Assembly (NCBI RefSeq): GCF_004210375.1
Contig: NC_134831.1
Location: forward strand, 3,968,001 to 4,032,000
Length of the DNA: 64,000 nt
Direction: 5' to 3'
Source: Tachypleus tridentatus
Taxonomy: Eukaryota; Arthropoda; Merostomata; Xiphosura; Limulidae
Positions 45,209 to 56,407 of the stretch are shown here, piece by piece; position 1 is the stretch's first letter; every line of letters begins with the position of its first letter. Below the pieces are notes generated by a model. That model saw only the letters and a list, made by a program, of their open reading frames with translations. It did no database searches and was not told where the DNA came from. The position numbers and the translations under genes were made by a program.

Positions 45209-46448
45209 TCAGGTCATCCTTTAAGTGATATCTGATTTCAGGTTCAGAAAACAAGAAAGGATTTGAAATGCTTTTAATGTTATTTAATCAATAATGTATG
45301 TTCCATTATTATTAATTACTTCCTGCCAACAATTCACAAGCTTCTGAATACCACTTCTATAAAGTTCTTGGAGTTTGGAGGAAAAGAATATAGAGAGGGT
45401 AGTTTTGACATCTTCATGTGTTCCAAGCTCTTTTCCATCAAGATAGTTCTGCAAACTTCGGAACAGGTGATAATCAGATGGGGCAAGGTCTGGAGAAGTT
45501 TTTCCCAGTCTGACTATTCAATCTTTGTAGATGAGATCCTTGCCACATAGGGCCGTGTAACACAACACCTTTATAATTTATCAAAGCAGGCCTCTTCTTT
45601 CAGTGCAAGATTCAACAACTCTAACTGTTGACAACAAAAGTCTGATGTAAATGTTACATTGAGTGGCAGCAACTCAAAGTGGATCACACCAACAATAACC
45701 CACCAAACACTTAACAAAACTTTCCTAGGGTGGAGGTCCATTTTGGGCTGTGCTTTAGCCAGTTTACCTGCACTGAGCCATTATCTGTGGCACTTAACAT
45801 TTTTATAAAATATCCATTTTTCACCTGTCCAAAAAAGGTGAGTTACGTTCATGAGAGTACAGAGAAGTGCAAATGTCCACTCTTGCTCTAAAGTTGGCTT
45901 TGTCAAATCATGGGGGACCCATTTTTCAAGTTTTGATACCTTTCCAAGCTGTTGCAGATGACAGTAAACTGTTAAATGGGTTGAATTAAGCTTCTGTGCT
46001 AGTTCTTCAACTGTTACAGCACAATCTTCATCAAGTGCAGCCAGCAGCAAGTTATCATAAACTCTACAGGACAACCTGAACGTGGCACATCACTTAAGCT
46101 GTAGTCACCTAATCTGAACTTCTGAAACCACCTTCAACATTTTCTTTTATTGAGAGACTCTGCACAAGAAACACCTTGAATGTTTTGTGTAGTTTCTGCT
46201 GCACTATTGCCTTTTTTAAACTCATAAAGCATTATATTCCAATGTGCTCTTCAGACACATCCATCTTCATAAGGGTTTATTTGATTAATGATCTGAAAAA
46301 GTGGAATTGGGTTAGCTTCCTTTATTTGTCTGAACATTTTTGTATGTGTTCTACTACATATTTTAGTCATTAAAGCCTTCTACAAAGACAGAAATGGTGA
46401 TGCATTTTCTATATTAAATTTTTGAATATTATTTATGGGATGACCTGA
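45209..46448 (-). mobile_element. Mariner (Tc1/mariner) relic, about 1.24 kb
   Basis: The inverted ends are tcaggtcatcc at 45209-45219 and its complement ggatgacctga, ending at 46448 (longer form tcaggtcatcccataaataa). TA follows the right end at 46449-46450. The length is typical for an autonomous mariner, but the transposase inside is disrupted (see the pseudogene entry). It sits in ECSIT intron 3 and is oriented like ECSIT. Confidence 0.9.
45284..46264 (-). pseudogene. Mariner transposase pseudogene
   Basis: The start MDVSEEHIG is followed by a stop, then LYEFKKGNSAAETTQNIQGV, a frame break, then RWFQKFRLGDYSLSDVPRSG. The longest open piece (45781-46074) carries LAQKLNSTHLTVYCHLQQLG and KVSKLEKWVPHDLTKP, the second helix-turn-helix and the WVPHxL motif, and ends in FWTGEKWIFYKN, where the first catalytic Asp of the DD34D triad should be but Gly-Glu is read. 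Farther on, LLQTLPHLIITC and gaattgttggcaggaagtaa match the C-terminus in shifted frames. Several stops and frameshifts make it dead. Full mariners are about 345 residues; this covers about 327 codons. Confidence 0.9.
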
Positions 46449-46479
46449 TACTTTGCAGTTGTAAGTGATGGTAAAGCCC

Positions 46480-46592
46480 CAGTACTTAGTAGGACAAGAG
46501 TTGACTGGCTGTTTTTCTCTAGTCTAAAAGTTCAAAAATAGAGATGATTAAGTGTAGATACTCCTTGTGTAGCTCTGTATAAAAGTCCTAAA
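46480..46592 (+). repeat. SINE family A tail remnant, CpG-eroded
   Basis: gttgactggctgtttttctc, tctagtctaaaagttc and gtagatactccttgtgtagc follow the family A body in order. A possible head remnant (gtgacctaatggctatcaaa) lies on the other side of the mariner at 45163-45205, so the mariner may have inserted into a SINE. Confidence 0.5.
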
Positions 46593-46824
46593 CAATTTAA
46601 CAAGCATCTAGCTGAGCTAGCAAGAACAATCATAAGATGAATCTACAGTTTTCAGTTGTCTACAATAAGAGTTACCAAAGATGTTCTGTTATTTTTCATA
46701 TTACAAGTTAGCTTTAAAATCACAATTATGTGCCTGAAACTATAGCTAATCAAGACAAGTTTAATCCTGTAGTACTTTCTTAACACATACACACACACAT
46801 ATTTACTACAAGAACTTTATGTAC

Positions 46825-47032
46825 CATCAATATCTTCCTCTTTCTTGGGATATTTTTTTGGATTTGCTCTCATGATAAAATAAGATACTGCCATCTGACG
46901 TAACCAAACTATAAATGACCCTTCGATGTACACTGCTTGATCATCAGGGTGCTGTTCTATTAGTTGTCTTTGCAATGGACTTTGTGAACCTACTATCCAA
47001 GTCTTGTCCAATGAATCTTCAAGCTCTTCAGT
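46825..47032 (-). CDS. ECSIT: ECSIT, coding exon 3
   Basis: The acceptor is tttttattag (AG at 47033-47034). The exon starts in phase 0 with TEELEDSLDKTW, then IVGSQSPLQRQLIEQHP, DDQAVYIEGSFIVWLRQ, MAVSYFIMRANPKKYPKK and EEDID. The IVGxQSPxQ and v-veGpF-lWLR---vyy-ilRA blocks are hallmark ECSIT motifs. The donor reads gtacat (46819-46824), weaker than the others, but the phase-1 join gives D|DVSN and fits the family spacing. The frame is intact. Confidence 0.96.
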
Positions 47033-48545
47033 CTAATAAAAATATATTTTCAGTCTCAGCATCAACAAGTCAGTTTTACCAATTTCATAAGAAATAACTC
47101 TTCTATTCTTTTTTAAACCATTGCTTAAACTGCAACTTTAATTGTCTGGCTAAATGTGATACTATTATTATTCTAATTTATTTCATTTTCTATTATATTT
47201 ACTTATCAGTACATGGGTTTGCTGAACTAACTTTAGAGTGTTAAAAATTTACTCCATTTAAAATATAGACAGAAAAAAATTACCTAATTAGATCATAACC
47301 TCACAGAGGCAATAGAAGGTAGCAGTTATACAGTTAGTCCTGGATGAAAACTTGGATTTTGCAGAGTATTTGTATGCTTAAATCAAAATTGTGAAGCTTT
47401 CTTTACTTTATGTTAAAACCTAGTTTTATTTTTAAAATCATTTGCAAAGCAAATATGATCAACTTTTGAATAAAATCAGGCTTAATAGTTGGTAAATGAA
47501 GACCACAGGGACACAATATATCACTTGGGATCTCAGTTACGATAAAATATAAAGTTTATACTGCATAGAATAATAATTATAAATAACTATATAAACTAAA
47601 TAGTAACTTGTAAATTCATGGATCTGATTTTATTTAACACCTTGAACAGAATTACTTAAAACTAAAACACATTATAATTTAGAATAGAGTGAATCATCAC
47701 TTACTGAGAATAAATTCAACTGTAATCACAACATCTCAAGATCTTCAGCTATCTTATGAGATCTAAGTTACGGATAAACCTATATACTAATCTAACAATT
47801 TGAATTAATGTTCATAATTATAAAAGCGAGTCCAAGCAATTGTTCAAAACTATTTGACACATTTTAAACAATAAAATGAAATGAAAATAACTATAAAGAA
47901 ACAGTACCCAGCAGTATATTCAGTCACAATCCAATAAGATTTGCCAATACAGGTTAAAAGTGAGGCCTAAATATAATACATTAATCAGTAGAAAAATAAT
48001 TCATTTTACAGTATTTATAATCAGTAAATCCATACAGGAAAGTTAGATAAAACTTTAAATATTTATTCAAAAACATTAAACAACAGTAATTTTATTTTCC
48101 CAAAATTTTCTCACTACTAGATACCAAATATGCTAAGCCTTGCCTAGAACCATTCAAAACAATACTCTGTTCCCTCACCAATTCCTAACAAAAACTTGGC
48201 TGCTTCTATTTTTATAAAATTTGTAAAAATCTATAGAATTATGAGTGATTTCAGTGAAAAATCTACACTTCTCTTTGCTGAAACTTCAAACATCAATAAA
48301 GTGACATTAATTCTTACCACCACTGAATCTTTAGGCATCAATACAGAAAATATTAACACTTCCTACTGTTGAATCTTTAGGCATGATATCATCACACACA
48401 CACCTCCTAAATTCTGTGACTGTAATACTGTGTTCATGTTAATTTAAATACTGTGGTTTGTTGACTGTAAGTCAACTAACAACATTACTGATACTCTTAA
48501 AACAATATTCACAAAAGATTTCACAATAGTTGTCAAAGTTCTTAC
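47033..48545 (-). other. ECSIT intron 2
   Basis: 1.5 kb, AT-rich and CpG-poor, with no repeats recognised apart from a short doublet around tgaatctttaggcat (48325 and 48370). Confidence 0.85.
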
Positions 48546-48768
48546 ATTCCACTCAGATATTTCTGTTTGTAAATCTACAGACATTCTTTGGAGAGCTAGC
48601 TTAGCTAGTTCCAGAGGGTCCTTTGGTAGAGGATCAGGAAGAGGAAATGGGGTAATGTTTTTAAATTTGGGCATCCAATACATCATCCTTCCATACTTCC
48701 GAAAACGTGACTACGTTGGCCAAATGTGTTAATCAAGATTTCTCTAACTTCAGAATCAGGCATCACTC
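48546..48768 (-). CDS. ECSIT: ECSIT, coding exon 2, with an apparent one-base deletion
   Basis: The acceptor is tttctcag (AG at 48769-48770) and the donor gtaaga (48540-48545). After the split Gly codon the frame reads VMPDSEVREILINTFGQ, RSHVF, then is lost. One base later in phase it resumes as KYGRMMYWMPKFKN, ITPFPLPDPLPKDPLELAK and LALQRMSVDLQTEISEWN. The family pattern is FG-rS----K--r---W-PrFkN--PfP-p--LP-DP-ELA. The loss lies at the A4 run at 48702-48705 (TTTTC on the coding strand). With 224 instead of 223 bases, both exon phases fit exactly. A homopolymer consensus error is the likeliest cause, because splice sites and all other codons look selected. A real frameshift allele remains possible. 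Confidence 0.94.
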
Positions 48769-49042
48769 CTGAGAAATAAAAATTATTAAATCTTCAAAAC
48801 ACTTAATATGTGAACAAGTGAAAAAAATATTTGTTAATTATAAAAATATCAAATTATGCTAACAATTAAAACATAATTTGAAAAATGAATACAAACACAC
48901 ACACACACATATTTACACATTTTTGTCTTCACACACACAAAAAACTTTGGATAATTTTTATCAGACAGTTAATGTAATAATTCCGTTAGGCTCCTTATGC
49001 TCTGGAAAACTATCAACTTTTCCTCCACTCTTCTAACTATAA

Positions 49043-49829
49043 CACACATCTGTCAACTCCACCAATCATGACCCACATCTCTCAGCATGCTTTACACACA
49101 TCTGTCAACTCCACCAATTGTGACCCACACTTCTCAGCATACTTTACACACATCTGTCAACTCCACCAATCATGACACACATCTCTCAGCATGCTTTACA
49201 CACATCTGTCAACTCCACCAATTGTGACCCACACTTCTCAGCATACTTTACACATATCTGTTAACTCCACCAATTGTGACCCACACTTCTCAGCATACTT
49301 TACACACATCTGTCAACTCCACCAATTGTGACCCACACTTCTCAGCATACTTTACACACATCTGTCAACTCCACCAATTGTGACCCACATTTCTCAGCAT
49401 GCTTTACACACATCTGTCAACTCCACCAATTGTGACCCACATTTCTCAGCATGCTTTACACACATCTGTCAACTCCACCAATCATGACACACATCTCTCA
49501 GCATGCTTTACACACATCTGTCAACTCCACCAATTGTGACCCACACTTCTCAGCATACTTTACACACATCTGTCAACTCCACCAATTGTGACCCACATTT
49601 CTCAGCATGCTTTACACACATCTGTCAACTCCACCAATTGTGACCCACATTTCTCAGCATGCTTTACACACATCTGTCAACTCCACCAATTGTGACCCAC
49701 ACTTCTCAGCATACTTTACACACATCTGTTAACTCCACCAATTGTGACCCACATTTCTCAGCATGCTTTATACACATCTGTCAATTCCACCAATTGTGAC
49801 CCACATTTCTCAGCATGCTTTTCTTTTAA
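49043..49829. repeat. 52-bp minisatellite, about 15 copies, two unit types
   Basis: tgtcaactccaccaat recurs every 52 bases (49051, 49103 and onward). The unit continues tgtgacccacacttctcagc then atactttacacaca. Two linked variants are interspersed: caatcatgac(a/c)cacatctc and caattgtgacccaca(c/t)ttc. No CpG occurs in the units. Confidence 0.97.
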
Positions 49830-50458
49830 ATATTCATATTTCCTATTGCTTCAAAAATAGATGGTGGAATGTAAAAGCTTGAACCAATTATTTATCTCTT
49901 GTGGAACACCATAAAAGAAATTTGGACTTCAAAGTTTTAATGAGAATCTTGTGAAAAATGGTAAAAATTGACATAAGATAATTTATGTGCACAAAACATC
50001 ATAATTTAAACATAACCACATGAAACAAAAGTTAAAATACTACCATTAAATACACCTACAGGAAACAAATTGGAAAAAACATAACAAGAAACTATAAAAT
50101 CAAGTAAAAACACTTTCAAAATTTGGAAATATGAGATAGTGATTAAATGAATAGCACAATCACAGACAGAACTAAATATAAACCACAAAATATTAAAAGA
50201 ATGTAGGGTAGACCTAATGTTAACTCTTTTCTTGCCTGAAAATGTATTTCTGATAAACTAACCTCTCCACAGAACAAACAGGTCACTGCCAAATATTTTT
50301 CACAGTATCCAACCAATTATAAACTATTAACACTTACAGGCCAGAAAATAAAATAACAACTTCTTGATTTGCAAAGATATAACATTGTCCAACCTACATA
50401 TGAAGCTTGTGTGATCTTATTGTAACTATAAGTGTAGTTTCAAACAAACATCATACAT

Positions 50459-50530
50459 TTTAACCCTTAAACAGTGGGACTGTTTAAGGTAGCAGCATCA
50501 ATTGATGATGACTGCTGTTTAAGGGTTAAA
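50459..50530. mobile_element. 72-bp palindromic MITE-like element
   Basis: Perfect 16-base inverted arms are tttaacccttaaacag (50459-50474) and ctgtttaagggttaaa (50515-50530). They enclose a 40-base centre that itself contains tgtttaagg and catcaattgatg. Direct repeats at the ends are not clear. It could be a tiny MITE or a stable hairpin in the ECSIT pre-mRNA. Confidence 0.65.
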
Positions 50531-51836
50531 CATATGTTTAATGAAGCAAAACTCTGAGCACTGATGGAATTTTTTTAACCTTAGTTAGAAAACCAGATTA
50601 ATTATACTAGTTTTCTCCCAATCAATCTAGGTAGATCACTAGCCAAATAACCCAGTATTAATAAAACATGATAATAAAAAAACATAGTGAAAATATTTTT
50701 ATTACTTTGATGGTTGAAGTGATGAAAAATATCAAATACAATTAGTTGATTAAGTAAACATAGTATTATTTAAGTACTTTATGTTAGACTAAATATTTAA
50801 GTGACATTATTAAGCAACATATTAGTTCTAACAGCTGCTTTCAAACTTGCTATACAGTTTTCATCTTACATTATGCACTTGTTTCTGCATGAGCAAGACT
50901 CTTAACTGTACAAAAACAATGTATGTTTTTCAATATAAACAATCAATTAAACTATTTTTATTATGACATGAAATGAACTACATATACATTTTTTCCCATA
51001 TTATTCAGCACTCAGATCTGTGAGAGCTGATTAGAGGGATTGAATCAGTCAATATAACCATTTACCCTTCAGCATCAATTATACCAATTGGTCTTATCTA
51101 AAATAATCTAAGAATCAAAATGTGTTTAAAACTATTAATGTTAAAAATATAACCAACTAACAGAAATTAATGTTTCCAATTATCACTATTTTTAATTATT
51201 CCAATTAGCCAAGTCTCATGTAAGAAAACAAAATCAGATAAATGTAATTAAACAATGAATTTCAATAATCACCCAGCTCTGGTGGTGAGTGGATTTTCTA
51301 ACCTTTCAAGCTGTTTGTTTATTTGTGATATAATTTTAGTTCACTCTTTACAGATTATCATAATTAGATACTCTCAATTTATCATTACTAATTCATATTG
51401 TAAAGAAAAACTACAAGACACCCACTTGCATTACCAGAAAATCAGTGCTCGAAAACAATCAACTTAGTTGTTGTACACTTAAATCTTACTGGTGTGTGAA
51501 TGCATTGTAACAAATGACTTGTAGCATCAAAACTCTGATCACTCTACAATTATATGCTGTTTACTTGAATAAAACAACCATCAGTAGAATATCTAACTCT
51601 GTAATTAAAAATGTTTTGATCTGTTGATAAAAAAAAAGTTTATTAATTTTAGTTGCATTTTGTTTTGTATAAAAGTTAAACTTTTATTTCTTAAAATCAT
51701 AACCTTTAACCTTTTAACTCCAAAATTAACAGAGTCTTGTGAATTTGATTAAAATCTGCTGTTTAAAGCTTTGGTCATCTAAGACTCTGGTAGACAATAT
51801 CATCTTCCTCCACACGTCTTCAGTTCGGAGTCAGGG

Positions 51837-52093
51837 GTTTGGTTTGAATTTCATGTAAAGCTACATGACAGCTATTTGTGCTATTCATCCCTAATTTAGC
51901 AGTAAAAGCAGCCAGTAAATACCACCTACCACTAATTCTTTGGCTACTCTTTTACCATCAAATAGTCAGGTAGAATGTCACTTTGTTATGCCTACAGGGC
52001 TGAAAGGGCGAGCATGTTTGGTGGGATGGGAATTTGAACCCATGACCCTCAAATTGTGAGTCAAATGCCCTAACTACCTGGCCATGCTGGGCC
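51837..52093 (-). repeat. SINE family A, reverse, with CpG sites eroded
   Basis: gtttggtttgaatttcatgt through gaaagggcgagcatgtttgg to cctggccatgctgggcc. The B-box region reads gggaatttgaacccatgacc where other copies have ggggattcgaacccgcgacc. Nearly every consensus CpG has become TpG or CpA. Confidence 0.95.
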
Positions 52094-52197
52094 AGAAGAG
52101 AGGGGAAAGAAAAAACAAAAACTAGTGTACTATTTTGGGGAACTTTTACTTTCTTTAGAATCACTCTTATGTAAATAATAAATGAGAAATCACTTAC

Positions 52198-52746
52198 CAA
52201 AACTTTCCATTTGATCTAATACATCAATTCCACACTGTTGTTGTTTTGGGTAGTGCATGAATTCCACTTGAAACATATTTTTGGCAATAAACTTTCCCTT
52301 TGGAAATATTTCAAGGAGTTTTTTGTATACAGCTAAGTCTTTGTGAACTCCAAATTCTTCCATGAACTTAAGAGCACTATATATAAACTCCACGTGTCCT
52401 CGCCTCAACCTATCTCTTTTCTCATAACTTTCAATAGCTGTAATAAATGTTTTTTTGTTTCTTGATTCTGCCCGCTGAAACACTTCATCTCGCAAGGTTA
52501 GGCTTTTCATGGTGGAATCTTCACCTTTGTTGTTATGGTTAGCCTGTTTTGTTGTGCAAAAGTTACAAATTTGTATTGTTACATTTGATGGATAGTATAA
52601 ACAATATTGTTGGTTATAATTCCTGTTATGTTTAACATGCATAAATCTGAACATAATAGGAGGTTTACTTCTTTTTACTCCTAAACACAATAAACTGTGG
52701 ACCACTTTCACAATGGAACGTGATGGACGGAGGTACTTCATAGGGC
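52198..52746 (-). CDS. ECSIT: ECSIT, first coding exon
   Basis: The exon has an upstream acceptor (tttttcag, AG at 52747-52748), so at least one 5' UTR exon lies further upstream. The ATG is at 52739-52741. Residues 1-60 are rich in Arg/Lys and hydrophobics with almost no acidic residues, as expected for a mitochondrial presequence. The conserved ECSIT domain follows: RNKKTFITAIESYEKRDRLR (94-113), RGHVEFIYSALKFMEEFGVH (114-133), KDLAVYKKLLEIFPKGKFIA (134-153), then HYPKQQQCGIDVLDQMESFG. The donor gtaagt (52192-52197) splits a Gly codon in phase 1. ECSIT is known as an assembly factor of respiratory complex I and an adaptor in Toll/TRAF6 signalling. Total length would be about 451 residues (human 431). 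An in-frame ATG 8 codons upstream lies across the acceptor and was rejected. Confidence 0.96.
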
Positions 52747-55700
52747 CTGAAAAATACAAAACAAAAAATCATTACATTTCAGAAGTTAACATACTGTAAG
52801 TATAAACAAAACAGAGAAACTCATGATTTGTAAACATTAACAGGAAATCCAAAGCACTGTTTCTGCTTTCAACTAAACCTCCGATATATTTCAAATAAAT
52901 TCAACTAATCATTAATGAAATATGCCTTCTTGTCATAGATCAGTTTGGAGAAATAATTTTATTGGAAGAATACAATAGGGGTGAAATTAAATGATTTGCC
53001 TAAAGGTTTATGATGATTTAGTTGTTTAAATTAAAAAAACAGGGCCTGACTAAATGTATTTCTAAAGTGTATTTCTTTCTTTGTCATTCATGTCAACACA
53101 GCCATTCTTTTCTTGTCTCTGACTTTTCACACTTTCAAACAAAATAGCTCAAATATCAAAAAAGTTACAACTTGCCAGAGATAAGAAATAATAATTTTGA
53201 AAATACTTCTAAACTCTGCTGTCTTTAAGTTTTCAATCTAAAATTAAAAACTGCTTCTATATGGCTGAAATTTTTATCACTATCTGACGTTCCATAGGCA
53301 ATTATATATCTATAATAATTTTACAGATTACATTGAGCATGTACTCTCAACAGCTTGTCAAGCCTCACATTGTATCTGTTTTTTTTCTACTTTACCTCTA
53401 ATTTCTAACCCTATATTGTAATAAAATCCTTCTAATTGGGTACAAAAGCATACATAAAGGACAAAAGCACTGTGACATTGTAGAAGTTGCAGTGTGTGAA
53501 ACACAATGACACAGAAATTACCTTAACTTTTGTTATGATTCTGGAATCAGGTGGTTTCTTTTAACTCCTTCTGAAAGCACTGTTAAACTCGAGGTTAGAT
53601 GTGACTAGACACAGAGCCTCCTACTGTTATTGGGAAAAACTATTATCTATACTTATACTTCAACCTCCACTATTATCTTTCTTAAATACTAGTTTGAATT
53701 TTTACATTTTATCTCTACATGGGGTAATCTAGACAGTCCACTCTGCTCTTGGGAATCTTACCCTGGCTAAAAGATATATATCTTGAGTGTAAAATCAATC
53801 TAGGTTCATCAGGTTTCCATCAACCCACAATAAACAAACTATTTTTATAAAGACTTGCTAAAACATTCATAAGAACAAAAATAAATTGAAATGAGCTTGG
53901 ATGGTGTAGAATAACAATAGAAGGAAGGACAAGCAAACAGAAGAATGCAGTGTGGAAATGTTTAACTCCATCACTTGAAGATGCTATTGTGATTAACAGT
54001 TAAATCATAATGTGCCATATGTCAGCACATGACATGTATTATGGTAATAATTGTAACAATTAAGTTAATATTTGTTACAATCTAAACATGCATAACTTCT
54101 CAAGCTTAACAGAGTATTATAATTGACATCTCATTTATAATAATTAAGTTAAACATTATAATTACACTTAAACACATAATCTGACAAAACATTGAAATAT
54201 CTGTGAAATTGTTTGAATGGAAATTTTTTCAGATAATAAAATAAATAAAGAATGGTCAGAAGGAGAGTACTGGTATCTGGAACAGTTGAGAAATTATATC
54301 TTTCACAGATACACAGAAAGTGATTCTGTCTTGTCCTGGAAACTGTATAGGGGAACACTATAATGTTATATTATTCCGTCCATTCATACAACGGTATTTG
54401 ATATTGTAACATGTAACATTTTTCCAGCACTTTGTACTGCACCAAGCCATAATAACACTTAACTACAGAAGGCTTGCTGCAATTTGTTAACCTGTAACTT
54501 CACAAACTTGCGATCAATAAGAGGCAATAGTCAACAGACGCAACATCAAAGAAATGTAGTTCCCTGGTATATCTCTTCCTTGTTAAACTACTAAATCTTT
54601 GTAAGAGGATTTCTTCATAAAACTCATAAATGAATTTAAGATGAATACATACGTAGGAAGTTGACATGTCTTAACACTAGCACAATGCCATTAGGCTGGT
54701 ACATCTCAGAAGCAGAAATGAACAATAGTATTTTAAAACAAATTTTAGTATAAGGTGACCATACATTCTTAGGTGAAGAATACTGTGTCTAGGAAAAAAA
54801 AAATACATTGTGAAATATCTTTATCATCAGAGATGTGATGGTGTCACAGCACTTTGGAGCAGCATTCTAGTTCCAGAAATTTTGGTGGGACTCTAGAGGT
54901 ATAAAATGTAGAATTAAGCCAATAAAACTGGTGTAACATTTCCAATAGATACATCAGAAATAAATATTTATCCGTTTTATCATCATTAGCTTGGATATAG
55001 TACTGACATGTTACAACACTAGTATAATCAGCTAAGCTGTAACCTTCAATACGTTATACATTATATTTTCCCGTTTGTTTTTAGAACTATAAAAGCTAAA
55101 ACAATTACATTCATCACAGTAATACAACAAGCACTAATATGGCAAGCAAATTCTATACTGCACGAGTCTAAAATTATGGTGACTACTGGTACATAGTTTT
55201 ATATAAATATTCCAGGTTTTAGTTTCCAAAACATGATAATCTTACTTCATGGAATACATTCTCATTTTAAAAAATATAATGAGAAATTATTTTCACAAAA
55301 AAATGTCTAATTAAAATGGATTACAAACAGGTAAGTTTTCTGTTATGTTACTATGGGATCGAAAATAATTAGAAATATTTTCTTTACCCATAAAAACAAA
55401 AGCGTGGTACATTCGTTTAAAACCTCAATACTTTTGTGTTTCAGTCTTCAAACCCAAAATTCACGTTCAATGTAGATGAATGATATAAATTATAAATAAG
55501 ATTGAGGACCTGAGAAGCACAGAAAGTTTAACACTATAAAAACACTAAATACACGTAGGGCTAGACTACATACATTAAATAGTATTTGTCAAAGGCCACG
55601 GCCATTAGATACACCTTTTATTTCAATTTCATTTTGGATCATATCATCAATATAAATGAAAACATTTAACTCTACAAAGCAAGTGTCTGCAATCATAGAC

Positions 55701-56282
55701 CTTAGAATAATACCGATAACTTTAAAAAACATTATGATTTTAAAGAATATGTAACTCGAGAACGTATAAATTTCATACAATACTCATATAAATATTCCTA
55801 CCAATGGTACTATAGAATAACATTTTTCTAGTTAAATGCACTCGCAAGTTACCGGCTGGTTCCATGAATATACCCTCGCTAGCGTATTTCCTCCATAAGT
55901 TAAAAATAAATTTTTATTTACTGTTTGATTAGTAAATTATATATTAATTAATTTGGCCTTTATTTTATAAACACAGCGCGTAATATTAATAAAGTTTTTG
56001 GAAATAAAATTTAATACCTTATTCTCACTTCACATGCATAAATTAGGTAAGATATTAGTATATATATATATATATGTTATTGTAGTTGCTAAGACAAAAA
56101 AATGCCAATTTTTCCATATTTCATAAATGACTACAGTAAAAGGTTGTAGACCTGGTAATTACACTTTAAGCCTGCTTCATAAATATAATAATTTATTACG
56201 TTTGTTTCTTGTTAAGCAAAAGTCTACAAAATCTACAGAAAAATCTACAAATCTACAATTATCAGTTCTCTGCCTTCCGTCG

Positions 56283-56407
56283 GTCTGTGTGTATGTTTTC
56301 TTATAGCAAAGACACATCGGGCTATCTGGTGAGTCCAATGAGGGGAATCGAACCCCAGGTTTTAGCGTTGTAAGTCCGCGGACTTACCGCTATACCATCA
56401 GGGGGCC
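56283..56407 (-). repeat. SINE family B, reverse
   Basis: tgtgtatgttttcttatagc, aaagacacatcgggctatct and ggggaatcgaaccccaggtt, ending ccgctataccatcagggggc. Well preserved, with CpGs kept. Confidence 0.95.

Larger units (their letters stand above)
43147..46824 (-). other. ECSIT intron 3
   Basis: Contains an 83-bp tandem array, a mariner relic and flanking SINE-like remnants. The remaining sequence is AT-rich and CpG-poor with nothing recognised (43150-44160, 44600-45150). Confidence 0.8.
48769..52197 (-). other. ECSIT intron 1
   Basis: Contains the 52-bp minisatellite, a (CA)n run near 48893-48908, the palindromic MITE at 50459 and one CpG-eroded SINE at 51837. Nothing else is recognised (49840-50450, 50540-51830). 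Confidence 0.85.
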
